The notes beneath the pieces are model-generated. The model searched no databases, was not told where the DNA came from, and saw nothing but the letters and a program-made list of their open reading frames with translations. Made by a program: the position numbers and the translations under genes. This document shows, one piece after another, positions 32,265 through 44,269 of a stretch of DNA of 64,000 nucleotides. Source of the DNA: Aphrophora alni (Eukaryota; Arthropoda; Insecta; Hemiptera; Aphrophoridae); assembly GCA_963513935.1 (NCBI GenBank), contig OY740765.1:72237638-72301637 (forward strand), read 5' to 3'. Within the stretch, counting starts at the first letter, position 1. Every line of letters starts with the position of its first letter.

Positions 32265-35200
32265 CCCTAGAACCGGCAGTGTTAATTTTTTTTTAAACTT
32301 TCTTCGTTTGTTTAAAAATTAATAAAATATATTATTTTTATACAAAACCTAACTTATAAGACATCATTTTTCTCAGAAAGATGCATAGAATTCATCTATG
32401 TAATTTTAAAAAAAATTTGAAACGGTTTTGGAGTATGTATGTTAGATGTCAAAAAATGAAGTTATCATTTTTCAGAAAAACCTGTATCATCCAAAATCAA
32501 TAGCTTATTACCTTTTTCTAAGACATACAAAAGTTTTGTGTAATATTTGTGAATATATTTAGGAAAAAAAATAATAATAAATTGTTACATTTTCAAAATT
32601 TAAAAAATACTTTATGAAAAAAGGTAAAATGATCATTTTTTTTTCAAAAATTCACAAAAAATAGTAATATTTATGTAAAACCAACTTCTATATATCATTA
32701 TATTCAGAAAGGTTCATAGAATTTAGTAGTGTAATGAAACAAAAGTTTGAAAAATAATTTTGGAGTCAGTATGGCAAAGAACAAAGAAAAAAACAAACAA
32801 AATTCGAAGGCCAATTGCCTTGAAAGTCCAATTGAGCATAGAAATAATTGTTTTACATTTTTTATCAAGTATTACGAACAAAATCTAGTATAAATGTGAA
32901 TAACTATTGGTAAAAAAAAATCAAATTCTAAAATTTTCAAAATAAAAATAACGTTTTCCCTAAAAAGTGGTACTCGACAAGTGAGGTTAGGTTTGAAACC
33001 TCGACAATTTAGGCATAATTAGTAATTATCTAATGCTAGGCCTAAGACAAAATCACTAGATTTCACTAGAACAATAAACTTTACAAAGAATAACACACAT
33101 ATACACTTGTATAATCAAATAAAACACTCAATATAAGAAAATTTGCTTTTAGACCTAGGTTTACAACTTACCTCTTGGTTAGTCCAAATATAAACCATTC
33201 AAAAACTAGAACTTCACTCAAAAAATTAACTTTAAACACATATATTGTAACTTGTATACACAATTTATATACAATTTGTATACACAAACCTTCAAAATAA
33301 CAAATATCTAACCCCAAAACAATATGCGCCACGCTTTTTATATTTCAATTTATGTATCACAGTTGCGTATGTTCCGAGTTCAAAACAAAAACTTGTAAGT
33401 ATCTCTTGCCTATATCAAGTACCACCAACTTGTAGAATGAAATCTCCTCTACAACATACTATAAAGATCGATTACAAAATATCGATTCAAAAATCGATTA
33501 TCTTATTTAGTAAACTACACCGAGTACCAAATGAATTTAGTTCCGTTAGGTTACTATTTTCGTCAAGTAGAAATATCTTTCGATCTATGACACATGTAAT
33601 ACCAAAAATGGTAATTTTAACTTGGATAACCAACAAATGGGTATATTAAGATTTGAATATTAAAAGTAAACCGGGAAACGTTGAAATTGAATGGGGGGGG
33701 GGGGGGAGACTTCAGAAGTCAAAAGAATGACTCAATGTACATGTTAAGATAAGGGAATATAAAATTTAAATATAGATTTCCAAAAGACTAATGTGATGTA
33801 AAAAATGTTAATTATAAGTCATATGAATATTTGAATAAAAGTTGTGTAGTGAAAAATAGACAAAACGTATTGCTAGGTGTGTGAGAAGGTTTCTCGCAGA
33901 CGTTGCATATTAAAAAATATAACGCTAGAGGAAGTGAGAAATACTCACATGTGGTTTTGCCAGTTGGAAAGGAATAGTTGAGTAAGTCAGACGTGTTTTC
34001 AATTCAGAGAAACTTTTTCAAAAAGTAGTGAATATGTGAAAAAAGAGTCTTAAGAGGTAGTCTGGCGTGATCAGACGTATTTTTATGTATGTAAACTTTT
34101 GTAAAATGTAGTAAGAACGTTAAGCAGTCTTAGGTGAAACGTTCAAGTTAATCAGACGTTGTCTTGTGTAGAGAACTTTTATAAAATGTGGTAAATACAT
34201 TAAAAGTAGCCTTAAGATCAATCTAAAATTGATCTAAGTGACACTCGTTCTAACTTTAATCATGATACTAACAGACATTCAGTTATTTGAACAATAAAAT
34301 AATGAATTCCGTACAGCAGAAAGGAATTGACCACGTCAGCTACTCGACACGAGACGAGATGCATTGTCTACAAGACGTAACCAAGGAATTGTGATTTTAA
34401 CTAAAAAGAATGTGCCTGGTATACACATTAAGACTTTATTTCTAAAATCATTTTTGTCTATAATATGATAATAATTTTTTAATGTTTAGTAATAAGTTTA
34501 ATTTGAAAATCTGGAGTCTAATATTGAGACAATGTCTTATATTGTAAAACATGAAATTACTAATGTAGAATCCTTCTTTTAAAATAAATAAATTAATGAA
34601 ACTTTATCTAATTTGCAGAACAAAATTATTAATTACATTAATTCAATTAAACGAACTAAAGATCTTTTTGCTTTTTCTTTGGAGTTGCAACTAAAAAATA
34701 AATTTAATGAATAAAATTCAATATGATTTTTTATAAAGAAATATGAGGATGTATTAAGCTAAGATTTCTGAATATGAATGTTTAATAATATTTGATGATA
34801 ACCTTGTATAAATATTTTAATATTTGTATTTTAATAAAACATGTTAAGTTTCAGCACAACATCTAAGATATCTTTATTTCACCAAAGACCACTGTAAGTA
34901 CACTTTTAAAAGGATATGAGACGCTGAGATATTTTTAACAATTAACTATTAACTTCTTTTTCAAAATTGGTAAGCTAAGCTACCTGGCGCCCATTGTCGA
35001 GCAAATTATTTTCTTCTTTTTTATAAAAAATCAGATTAATATTAAATTCAAACCCAGTATATTTATAAACTTACACACACAGAACAATTTGTAAACAATG
35101 GATAGAAAGAGAAAGATGTGATCTATAGAACAGTGTTTTGGTCGACCTGTTTGACAGAAAAATAGATTTGTAATATGGGAAAAAATGGCGTCGCTTTTAC

Positions 35201-35482
35201 TAAAAACTGCACAGTTCAAATCTTTGATTGTACGCATAAAAATATGCGAACTTCGCCAATTTTTAGAATATTATTTATAACGTTTTGTGATATTTATTTA
35301 TTTTATTTTTTTCATGATTATGCATCTACAGAACATTAGCTTTCCAACGGTATTTTGTTTATTGCGATAGGACGATTCTAAGTGGGCGTAATGTTGAATT
35401 GCAAAAAATGTGTTTTAGAGTCGGTGAACTAAACCATATGTCATTCATCCACCCGTTACCGGGTGGTTCGCCAGATGGAGGA
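32265..35482 (+). mobile_element. P1 copy 3, split by a solo LTR, intronic
   Basis: The left end, ccctagaaccgg, follows aaaa where TTAA would be expected (one or two substitutions). The right end, ccagatggagga, is followed by TTAA (35483-35486). The same interior landmarks as copies 1 and 2 occur: gatgcatagaattcatctat at about 32381, and tgcgataggacgattctaag at about 35362. The solo LTR at 33595-35075 interrupts it. Without that insertion the copy would be about 1.73 kb, the same size as copy 1. Confidence 0.88.
33595..35075 (+). mobile_element. Solo LTR, copy 1 (1481 bp)
   Basis: Begins TGTAATACC and ends CTTACA, with a 4-bp duplication CACA on each side (33591-33594 and 35076-35079). The uninterrupted P1 copies show the empty site. 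It carries a 14-base G run at 33693-33706, repeats of a cagacgt word at about 33989-34165, a poly(A) signal AATAAAA near 34832, and tggcgcccattgtcgagcaa about 90 bases before the end. A second, diverged copy lies at 57333-58899. The 4-bp duplication and TG-CA ends suit a Ty3/gypsy-like retroelement, but no internal region is present to confirm this. Confidence 0.85.
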
Positions 35483-35752
35483 TTAAACTAACCTAACCAG
35501 TCTTGCAAAATAAAAATTTCAAATATAGATTTCACATAGCAATTGTGTCACTGCGAATGCCTGCCGCTAGCTAATTTCTAGAAAATCCCATTCACTTGGA
35601 AACGCTTGCTTGGTCCAACGATAAGAGCCGTTGTGTCTGTTTGGCCAGTTTTTCGCACTCAAAGCATGCAACAAAATATGACTTTTCAGAATTATATAAG
35701 TGGATATAAACTAGTTATACAAATAAAATCAACTATATATATATATATATAC

Positions 35753-35875
35753 CTTCATATGGTATGGTCCAAGTACAAGCCAGCCACAAAATGTGAAACC
35801 AGCGTAGATGAGAATAGCACATAATAGAAATCTGGCAACTTTAGGAAATGCTTTTTTCAGTGTTAAAATAACAAC
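35753..35875 (-). CDS. Trpml: Mucolipin (TRPML) transmembrane-5 exon
   Basis: A 123-base exon of 41 codons with acceptor attacag and donor AAG|gtatat, phase 0 at both ends. It reads VVILTLKKAFPKVARFLLCA, then ILIYAGFTFCGWLVLGPYHM and K. This is transmembrane segment 5 and the approach to the pore; CGW-VLGPYH is strongly conserved in mucolipins. It splices to [10 protein letters not shown] in the next exon across a 9.6-kb intron. The methionine-initiated frame that extends this exon further upstream is intron read-through and not a start. Exons for transmembrane segments 1-4 and the lumenal domain should lie further right on this strand; I did not find them. Confidence 0.94.
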
Positions 35876-36791
35876 CTGTAATATAAAATTCAATGTAAAA
35901 TAGAAGAACAAAATAATAAGATCATTATATTTATACAATATTATATAATCTAAAAACAATAATCAATCACTGTGTGAAATAATATTAACATTATCTCTGT
36001 CCTTTTAAATAGATCTCTCAAGATTCAATTACTTCACTTTTTGTAAACATACTAAGGCTACAAAACATGATTGTAAGTTTTTTTTTGGTTTTTTCATATG
36101 AACAAATAAAAATTCTCCTCATCACAAAACAAACCACTTTTCAAAATTGAGAAGATAAGGTATAAAAAAAGAAAACCTAGCCCAAGAACACTCTAATAAC
36201 CCCAAGGTCAAAAGAGAACGAGTTTGGTAAAGAGAGACCTGATAAAGAGGGATCTAAAGTAAGACTAGATGAAGAAAGGTGTAGACTCAGATAGAGATCC
36301 GTGGGATTGTCACACCCGTACTCACTAAAGAACTTAACATATTCATTTGGATACAGTTGCCAACATAGCTATCTGTAGAAAAATATAAAGAATTAATTTA
36401 AAAAATGATAAATACTTTAATAAATGGTGCAAAAACATATCACAAACATTCTCACTTGTTCATCGTCAAAACTAAATAAAATTGAACCAAACTAACTAAT
36501 CACCCAAAATGTCAATCAAAAGAAGAAAAAGTCCTAAACTTAGTTCGCTTGTGCCATACACACACGTCTTCGGCATAAGTGTATTGAATTAAATAAGAGC
36601 TTTTAATGATGGCAGTCAATGCTCATTTTAGTTTTTGACGATTATTCCTGGCCTTGATATTCCTTTACTTGCAATTTTGCAAAAGGGTCATTAATCTTCA
36701 CATTTTAATTAAATTTGAAGAAAATCGGTAGAGCCAATTTTTAGAAATAACATATTTTATAACAGTGTCATGGCCGATTGTTTGGTTTCCA
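35876..36791. other. Probable mucolipin intron, no feature recognised
   Basis: AT-rich sequence with no repeat, frame or splice-bounded exon that I could support. Around 36716-36750 it holds a short word (aatttgaagaaaatcggtag) similar to one at about 55690. Confidence 0.6.
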
Positions 36792-37154
36792 CCAATATTC
36801 CAATAGCTCCAAATATCTGAGTATCTTGTATGATGTAGTGGAAGCATGGATGAGTACACACAGACATCTAGAGAAAAAGCATAGGGTGGCTTTTTCCCAT
36901 TCCTATAATCTTGGTCATGTTACCAACTGTTTACTTGTATATATCTGTTCTAGCTTGGTCACACTGAGTCTGTTAAATTGTATCCGATATATTAGAACAC
37001 ATGTTCAAAATTCGGATATGTGTATGTTTCACAAATTAGGATTCTTATATATTGGATTCTTTTATCTTCCATTTTAATTCAGCAGTTGACCATATGGGAC
37101 ATATAATGGTATTTGTTTGTTTGCCTAAGTTTGTTACAGTATACAGCTACATTT

Positions 37155-37635
37155 TGGATATCCAGGATTAAAGAGACATAAAAGGACATAAATTGGACCA
37201 ATTTATCGTAAAAGAGTTGGCCATACTATCTACTGATGGACAATTTTAGCAAGTCTAGATCTTCAAACCACCTTACAGTTTCAAAAAAGTACCTATTAAT
37301 TTGCAAAAAACAAGCACAATGGTTGAAAAACAATATCATAGACTAGGATGGAATACCAAAGTACAACATTATTCAGGCTTAAGGGAAGTTTGTTATGAGA
37401 TGAATATCAGTGAATGTGTATATATTAAGGAAAGTGAATGAGTAAAATTTATTGCAAATCTTTTGTCCGAGTTTAATAAACTAGTGATAGATTTTGTAGA
37501 ATTATAATGTCCCAATTTAAGTGTTGTATAAAAAGACATTTCGGAATGCTTTGTATAAGCCATGTACATATGAACACAGTTCAAAATGTTGTGCTTATAT
37601 TAATGTAGATGTTTTACTCGAGTGCTGAAATGAGG
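37155..37635 (+). pseudogene. Decayed AB-element protein, family not recognised
   Basis: One frame, broken by about eight stops, reads SYILDIQD, QFIVKELAILSTDGQ, IFKPPYSFKKVPINLQKTST, then MVEKQYHRLGWNTKVQHY, SGLREVCYEMNISECVYIKE and VKFIANLLSEFNK. A diverged copy on the minus strand at 54925-55325 keeps the same order (YILDIQ, RINRYEQAQWLEKNI, DFDRIPEYYVIQ), which shows that this was once coding. The D-I-Q start, the KEL block and FKPPY resemble a recurring type of uncharacterised arthropod element protein, possibly RNase H-fold, but I cannot name it. Calling it nuclease-like would be speculation. Confidence 0.5.
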
Positions 37636-37815
37636 TAAAAACATGTCAATTACATAGTTAACAAAATAATGTGCAATTACATTTGTCTAGAGTATATGAT
37701 TACTATAACAATACTGTAGTTTATATAAAAAATCTGTTTCATTTCCCATGGTAATCCTAAATGTCATCTAAACTTTTACTTCTCTCTAAAATAGTGTATA
37801 TTGTAATATACACTA

Positions 37816-38030
37816 GACCGATAGATTTAAACTTGAACACAAGATCGTGTTTCAATGACAAAGTCAAGAGTTATAGTTTACTTATTGTAGCTCATTTATC
37901 ACTGAGGATGGCGACTTTGTCATTGAAACACGGTTGATTAAGTAAACACAATTTTTGTGAGATCTTGTTTTTGAGTTTTATTCTATCTAATATTATCTTA
38001 CAAGTCAAGGTCAATATTTATTTATACACT
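37816..38030 (+). mobile_element. Penelope-like terminal fragment with a hammerhead-like motif
   Basis: This segment is absent from the AB copy at 50330-50920, so it is an insertion. It has a perfect 20-bp inverted repeat, cgtgtttcaatgacaaagtc at 37846-37865 with its complement at 37913-37932. The second arm is part of CTGAGGATGGCGAC then GTCATTGAAAC, matching the hammerhead ribozyme core (CTGANGA, helix, GAAAC) typical of Penelope-like element termini. Confidence 0.65.
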
Positions 38031-38526
38031 AAACTGGTTCTGTTTTTTAAACTTGTTGGGTGTTTTGTCTAGTTAAGACAAGTACAGTATGTTCATACAA
38101 AACAATGACAGATTTTAATAATTTACAGACTAATAATAATAATCTTATAATTATAATTAAATAATGAAACATAACATAATTATCTATGGTCATTCTCGAC
38201 TCTCCCGGATGTCTCAGTTTACATTTTGCTGACACATACATTTCACTTAAGTTGGTCGTTGGTTTCTATAATATTGAAATTAAAAATGTAATTTGTAGCC
38301 AAAGTTTGTGTTTTGGAATAATAATAATTATTATATATATAATAATAGGTAAATATATATTATATATTACAATGTTGTACATACGCTAAACTCTAAGTCA
38401 TATAATTTTTTTTTTTTTAATGTCTCAAAATTAACAGTCTTAGCTATTATGTACAAAATGTAAGCTCTATTATACGTAGAATACTAAACTTGGTCAACAA
38501 TGTTTTAAAAAAAGGAAATAATTTAA

Positions 38527-39060
38527 AAGAGACATTTTGGAATACCAAGTATATATGAACACGGTTCAAAACATTGTGCCCATAATAATGCAAATGTTTT
38601 ACTTGAGTGTGGGAATAAGGTAAAAGTATGTCAATTATATAGTTACACCAATATTGTATAGTAAAAAATGTCTAGAGAATATAATTGCTAAAACAATAAA
38701 CAATTCTTAATCAGAAAAATTGTTTTATTTTCTCTATGAAGTAATAATAAACCGTTGATGTTTAGAAAACGCTTATTTTTGGAAAAATCCATTTACAAAT
38801 TTTGACAAAATTTTACCTTTTACTATGGTGTACTGGGGTATATACAATGGACCAGTTTTGTAAAAATTTAAGGACTAATAATAATAGTCTTAGAGTTTGA
38901 ATTAAATGACAAAACATAGCGCAATTATCTGTTATATTAGTCTATTTGTAGCAAGAGTTCAATTTTATACATACATGCCATTTAACTTGGTCATTGGCTT
39001 CTATAATATTGAAACTAAAAAGGCAATTATTAGCCAAAGTTTGCGTTTTGGAGAATTTTA
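38527..39060 (+). repeat. Internal direct duplication within AB copy 1
   Basis: 38527-38745 repeats 37538-37750 (shared gacattt-ggaat, ttcaaaa-ttgtgc, ataaggtaaaa and gtcaatta words), and about 38906-39055 repeats 38165-38320 (attggcttctataatattga, gccaaagtttg). AB copy 3 carries one version only over the compared part, so the duplication is specific to this copy. Confidence 0.7.
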
Positions 39061-40242
39061 CCAGGGACTTTTTCATACTATTAAAACAAAGAAACAAAAT
39101 CTAAATTTTGGAACTTCGGAAAATTTTTACAAGGGACATTACTCTAAAAAAATTTTTAAAAATAATTAAAACCCCAAAAAATTACAAATACTACAAATTT
39201 GTACCCGAAGTTTGGAAACTTTTTATGAAGAATATAAACTGTTTGTTGTTTACAATGATTAACAACATATACAACCAAAAAAATCTAAAAAAGGCGTTTT
39301 CAAAATTTACAAATTCCAAAAAATGTTTTTACCCAGTTACCAACAATTTCCCCGAGGTTTAAAAAAACAATTATTGTGGTTTTGACTTGGTTTTACATTA
39401 ATAAAAACCATCTTTTCAAGCCTATTGTTACTACGAAATCAAAGTACAGTTTACATTCAATCTAGGTATGTTTAACAACAAACTTGAAGTGTTTACATCT
39501 CAGTACAAAACTTAATCTGCTGCATAAATGTACCGATTAAACAAAATCTTAGTTGCCTAATAAGATTTTTTAAAACACTAATTTACACATGAACAAAGCG
39601 CCTGAGAATGGACTACAACCTGTTAAACTTACTTATACTATACACATTCATACAAATACATATCGTAAATATGGTGATTAAAGACTGTTGAAATGTTCAT
39701 ATTTTAACCCAAACTTAATGATCTGACCATGTGTGTTTTAAAAATTAGTAAAGTAAGAGTCTAGTGTAATATAAATAAACATTCCAGTTTGTATAAATTA
39801 TGTCTAATATTTATTGCCAAAGTCCATTTGTTACTATGAAATCTATGTTATTAATGTACAGGTTTAATAAAGGTAAAGTGACAGTGTGTAATCTAAGGGT
39901 AGATTGCAACCCTTAAATTAGTCAGGCCCTTTAAATACTGTAATATTATGAAACACATATGATGTAACAGACAGACGAATAATAATCATTTGCAGGTAAT
40001 CGGTGAGTCAACGGAACGTGATTGAGATTGCAGGAAATGAAAAAAAGCCACCCAATGCTTTCTCTCTGGATGTCTCAACATATCCATCCATGCCTCACAC
40101 TATATCATACTCAGACCTCCAGAACTATTGGAACATTGATATTCCTTCAAATTTGGGCAACCCCGTTTTAAACAGCAGAATATATATTTTGTACATTTGT
40201 TGTATCACTGAAAAACGGTACCTGTGTGGGTAAAATTTTAAG

Positions 40243-41733
40243 AAATTTCAATAGCTCTGGATGTCTATCTGTCTTGCATGATATGGTGTGGAGTATGGAT
40301 GGGTATGCTCAGACACCCAGAAAGGAAGCATTACACTACTAGTTACTCTAGACAAAACAAAGACAAATTTTGCAGTAATTTACGTACTAACTATTTAACA
40401 GTTTAAATTAAAAAATGACCCCTATTGTACAAGTTCATTTCCCACTTTCGAGGTTCACAAACCTGAAATTTGTTGTATATAACGAACAATATTTTGGGAT
40501 AACAGTATGTATAATGTTGTATAAATTAGGTCCTTACCTATTACCAACTACATTTACAAGTAGAATATGTATTACTATTACCATAGGCCTTGTTACAACA
40601 TTACAACTATTATTCATCTTGTAAACATAGTTATTACGGTGATATTGGCTATTGGAATGGTTAACAAAACTACAAACAAAGTATAAGTACTAATATATGT
40701 GTATGTAATTTTATACAATTTCTTATACAAAGGTCTACACTTTATGAAGTCTACTATCCATATCCTTGAATCAAATAGCTTCAATTTTCCACTTTTTTTT
40801 TCACTTTTGTCCATTCTACGACTCCCATTTCGGACTTTTGATTGTCAACTTTGACCAATTTTTGTGCAAAATTCATACAAAAATTACATTACCACCAATA
40901 GTTAAAAACCAAATCATTAAAAAAGATATTTTACATTGGAGTATATACAGTAATAATATAGTTTGGATTTTGACATTTTGCTGACACATAAGATCTATTC
41001 CCTGACTCAAAATAACAATTATAGCCAAACCGTTCATTTAAGATACTTTTTAAGAGAGAAATTAATTGTAGTCCACAACATTTCACATATTATATGATAA
41101 AAAAGCCCTCTAAAATCAATTTTGAAAATTAAAATTTTTTTTTTCTTTCAAAATACAACAGCTGAGCTAGTGTACTCACTCGTTGGGGTAATTTAACTTC
41201 AAAATATACATAACATTTACGGCTATATATACTTTTATCTTATTCAATCGTAGGAATACAACGTTGTTGCTCATACTCTCTGACTTCAATAATATAAACA
41301 GTTTACAAATATTAACCAAAACTAAATCACAATGCTTAAAGCATAAAATCAAATTTTGATTTTACTTTTTGGGGTTATGGTATGCACAAAAATTGTACAC
41401 CATTAAAAGTGACCTTAAGATAGTTTGTATTGTTAAACATATGAATATAAACTCTATACAAAGCATGGATTTAAAGGTTGTGCATACAAGTACAGATATA
41501 AATCGATATAGATAATAGGTAAAATGTGGATATCACAAATTTTAACATGTGTACTGATATATCAGAAGACAGAATGTCTGAATGTCTGTACAAGTAAACA
41601 GTTAGGACAAGACTGTTCTTTCGGATATTGAAAAAAGCCATCCAATATTCCTCTCTGGATGTCTGAAAGTACCAATTCATGTCTCACACTACATCATCCA
41701 AGACGCTCAGACATCCAGAACTATTGGAATATT
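40243..41733. mobile_element. AB-related short element (about 1.49 kb)
   Basis: It starts with ttcaatagctctggatgtct and ends with the inverted form (agacatccagaactattgga) near 41725. The interior does not align convincingly with the AB protein region. With the flanking AB copies it creates head-to-head AB ends around 40140-40245 and 41735-41745. Confidence 0.6.
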
Positions 41734-42379
41734 GAGCGTTTACAATATTATTCCTATAGCTCTGGATGTCCAAGCATATTACATGATGTAGTGTGAGGCA
41801 TGGACGGGTATGCTCTGTGAGACATCTAGAGAGGAAACATTGGGTGGCTTTTTTTCAATTCCCGCAATCTCGGTTACGTTCTGTTAAATCACCGATTACC
41901 TGAAAATGATTATTATTCGTCTGTCTGTTACATCATATGTGTTTCACAATATTACTATATTTAAAGGACCTGACTAATTAAAGGGTTGCAATCCCCCAAT
42001 CAACCCTTAGATTAACACTATTACTTTACATATATTAAACCTGTATATTAATAACATAGACTTCATAGTAAAAAATGGACTTTGGCAGTATGGGCAAGAA
42101 ATAGTTTACACAAACTTGAATGTTTGATATATATATATCCTTTAGATTACACTAAACTTTTAGTTTAACCGTTTTCTAATTTTAATGGACTAATCCTTCA
42201 GTTTATATTAAAATATGAAGATTTCAACTGTTTTTATTCACGGTCTCAAAATCATATAATTAAGATATCAAGTGAAATGTTTTCTTATTTTTTTTTGAAG
42301 CATTAATCCACATGCTATACAGTTAATTTATACTCAGAATGACACCAACTTAAATTTTTTAAATTTAATGTCACAATAA

Positions 42380-43700
42380 TAATTTAAAACACTGAAACCA
42401 CAAGTTTGGTATAATAACATACACACAAATGAAATAAAATAAAATATTTATTTGCCCTATGTTGTACATTTATTTATAGTTCTCTGTTATATATTTATTA
42501 TAGATTTCTGTTGTACATTTCGGTAACCAAGTTACCATCATCGGAGGGATCTGAAATAATACTAACAAAATATAAAATTTTAAAATTATTTACCAAACTT
42601 GTGGCAGGGGTTTCAGTGTTTTACATTTTTTATATTCACCACAGTGCTCTTTGAACATCTATGTCACAATAAGGATAACAAGGATTCCCCAAACCACAAA
42701 AACAAGAAAAACTAAGATTATAATAAATCTAGTATGTTTGTTATAATACCTTTATGTATATTTCTATGAAATAGACATCTTCTTCAGAGGTTTACAGCTA
42801 AATAAAACGTAAACATAAAATTTAAAATAAATATAAAACACATGAGGAGTACCCACTCCCACTGTTAACCGGGCAATAAGAAAAAGGCATGTATTGCCTA
42901 AGGTAACTGACTCGGATTTGGAAGACCCAATGCTCTTGGTAATCTTATGATCTATCTGGTATAATAAACTAATATAATAACCAACAAGTGAGTACACTTT
43001 ACCTAAGAAAATATAAGTAAAAAATAAAATGAATCATACAAATTATATTGATTTAAAATAAATAAATGAAATAAAGTGGAACTTAGAATTTATTGTATAT
43101 ATATATAACATATAGACTAAATAATTCATGCTTCAAATTGAGATTTAGGAAAAGGCCCCATGCCCAGCACGATGTAGTACCTTGCGGTAGTGCTGGACAC
43201 TACTCTAAGGTCCAACTTAGCCATACCTAGGCCGAGCAATATGGAAGAGGGCATACGTAATTGTTAGATAAATGACAGCAAATGAATAATATATAATGAA
43301 ACTTATATTATGAAACAACAAATACAGACTAATCCCCTAACCTGATATGAAAATAATTATCTTGGCCTAAACAAGGAAAACAAAGACGAGTGAGGAATAG
43401 ACTCTTTATCTGCATTCAGTAACACTTTATTGTCGGGTCTAAATATAAAATACTTTCAACAATGTCTAATAACCTGTCAGATGTAATTTCTTTCTTTAAT
43501 TTAAAATTATTTAACTCTAAATTGTGGTTGGTTTGAAGGATGTATTCGGGCACATTATAGATTTTTCAGGTTTATTATATTTAATGTGGGTTCCTTGAAT
43601 CTTGTAATGAGTTTTATTTTTATTTAGCCAAGTTAAATCTTATCACACAAGTCACATTTAATTTCATTAAACGTCCAATTTATCCAACATCTGAATTTTT
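42380..43700 (-). mobile_element. Penelope-like element remnant with two hammerhead-like motifs
   Basis: On the minus strand a decayed endonuclease region (43430-43690) is followed by CTGAAGAAGATGTC and CATAGAAATATAC (42761-42790), then CCGATGATGGTAAC and GTTACCGAAA (42518-42544). In the last, GGTAAC pairs with GTTACC as helix II of a hammerhead. That motif lies between an inverted pair, aaaacactgaaaccacaagt (42384) and its complement near 42600-42626. This is typical of Penelope terminal structures. A compact GC-richer stretch at 43140-43260 remains unexplained. Confidence 0.6.
43430..43690 (-). pseudogene. Penelope-like GIY-YIG endonuclease region, decayed
   Basis: Joining frames gives CDLCDKI, then a basic stretch with TRFKE, HIKYNKPEKSIMC, QTNHNLELNNFK-like words, and KKEITSDRLLDIVESILYL. 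The Cys pair followed by R-F-x-E-H and a downstream N-H is the pattern of the C-terminal GIY-YIG nuclease of Penelope-like elements, which nicks target DNA. Frameshifts and stops are frequent, so the identification rests on pattern only. Confidence 0.5.
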
Positions 43701-43812
43701 TACTTAGGACTTCCTAATAATTACTACTTTTTAAAGACGTTTATAGATTACAATTATTTAAAATTGACTCCAAAACTTTAGTAATAATGGTTGAGTCAAA
43801 AGGTACACTAAA

Positions 43813-43813
<1 letters not shown>

Positions 43814-43872
<59 letters not shown>
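43814..43872. repeat. (AT)n microsatellite
   Basis: About 29 AT dinucleotides. From 43873 to 44265 I see only AT-rich sequence and the 3' tail of the non-LTR element. Confidence 0.95.
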
Positions 43873-43876
<4 letters not shown>

Positions 43877-44269
43877 TGCCTTAATATATTATCAATGATG
43901 TTATATAATCAAACCTAAACTGGGTTATACTTTAAATAACATTCAATTCTATGTAAAACCGTTTATGTGTGAGGGAGATTTCAATGGCTCTATTAATCTG
44001 TTAAACATGGCAAGTTTATGTTTATAACAATGATTGGATTTGGTTGTTTTTTTTGGAGTTTTAAGGCAAAAAAGCATTTAGGTAATTATTGCCTTTAAAA
44101 AAATGGGCAAGGAGATGCTTTACCTTAATAACTTAGATAACACATTACAAACAATACCAAAACTAAACTAAATAACAAACAAAAATAAACAACAATATAA
44201 ATATAATATATTACAAGCCTGTAAAATAGCCTTGCAACAACTTAACAATTACAAGCTATGGTAAATTAA

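Larger units (their letters stand above)
36792..40137 (+). mobile_element. AB element, copy 1 (about 3.35 kb)
   Basis: The left end, ccaatattccaatagc, is inverted at the right end (ctattggaacattg). The shared inverted terminal region is about 130 bp and is itself hairpin-prone: ctggatgtctgag-type and ctcagacatccag-type words flank catgatgtagtgtgaggcat-type sequence. On the interior side of both hairpins comes gggtggcttttt. Inside are a decayed protein (37155-37635), a hammerhead-like insertion and an internal duplication. The superfamily is unknown. Coordinates of the ends are good to about 10 bases. Confidence 0.7.

Noticed and set aside
34993..35010. tggcgccc as a primer-binding site
   Set aside because: Two copies with independent target duplications show that the LTR continues about 80 bases further to TTACA, so the word is within the repeat unless a full-length copy shows otherwise.
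35876..35959. Methionine start upstream of the TM5 exon on the minus strand
   Set aside because: A clear attacag acceptor at 35876 and onward marks the exon border; the upstream codons are intron.
40003..40233. 76-codon plus-strand frame
   Set aside because: It reads through the hairpin end of AB copy 1 and is not conserved in the inverted copy.
43140..43260. Possible tRNA-derived SINE
   Set aside because: A box A-like word is present on the minus strand, but there is no box B and no tail.
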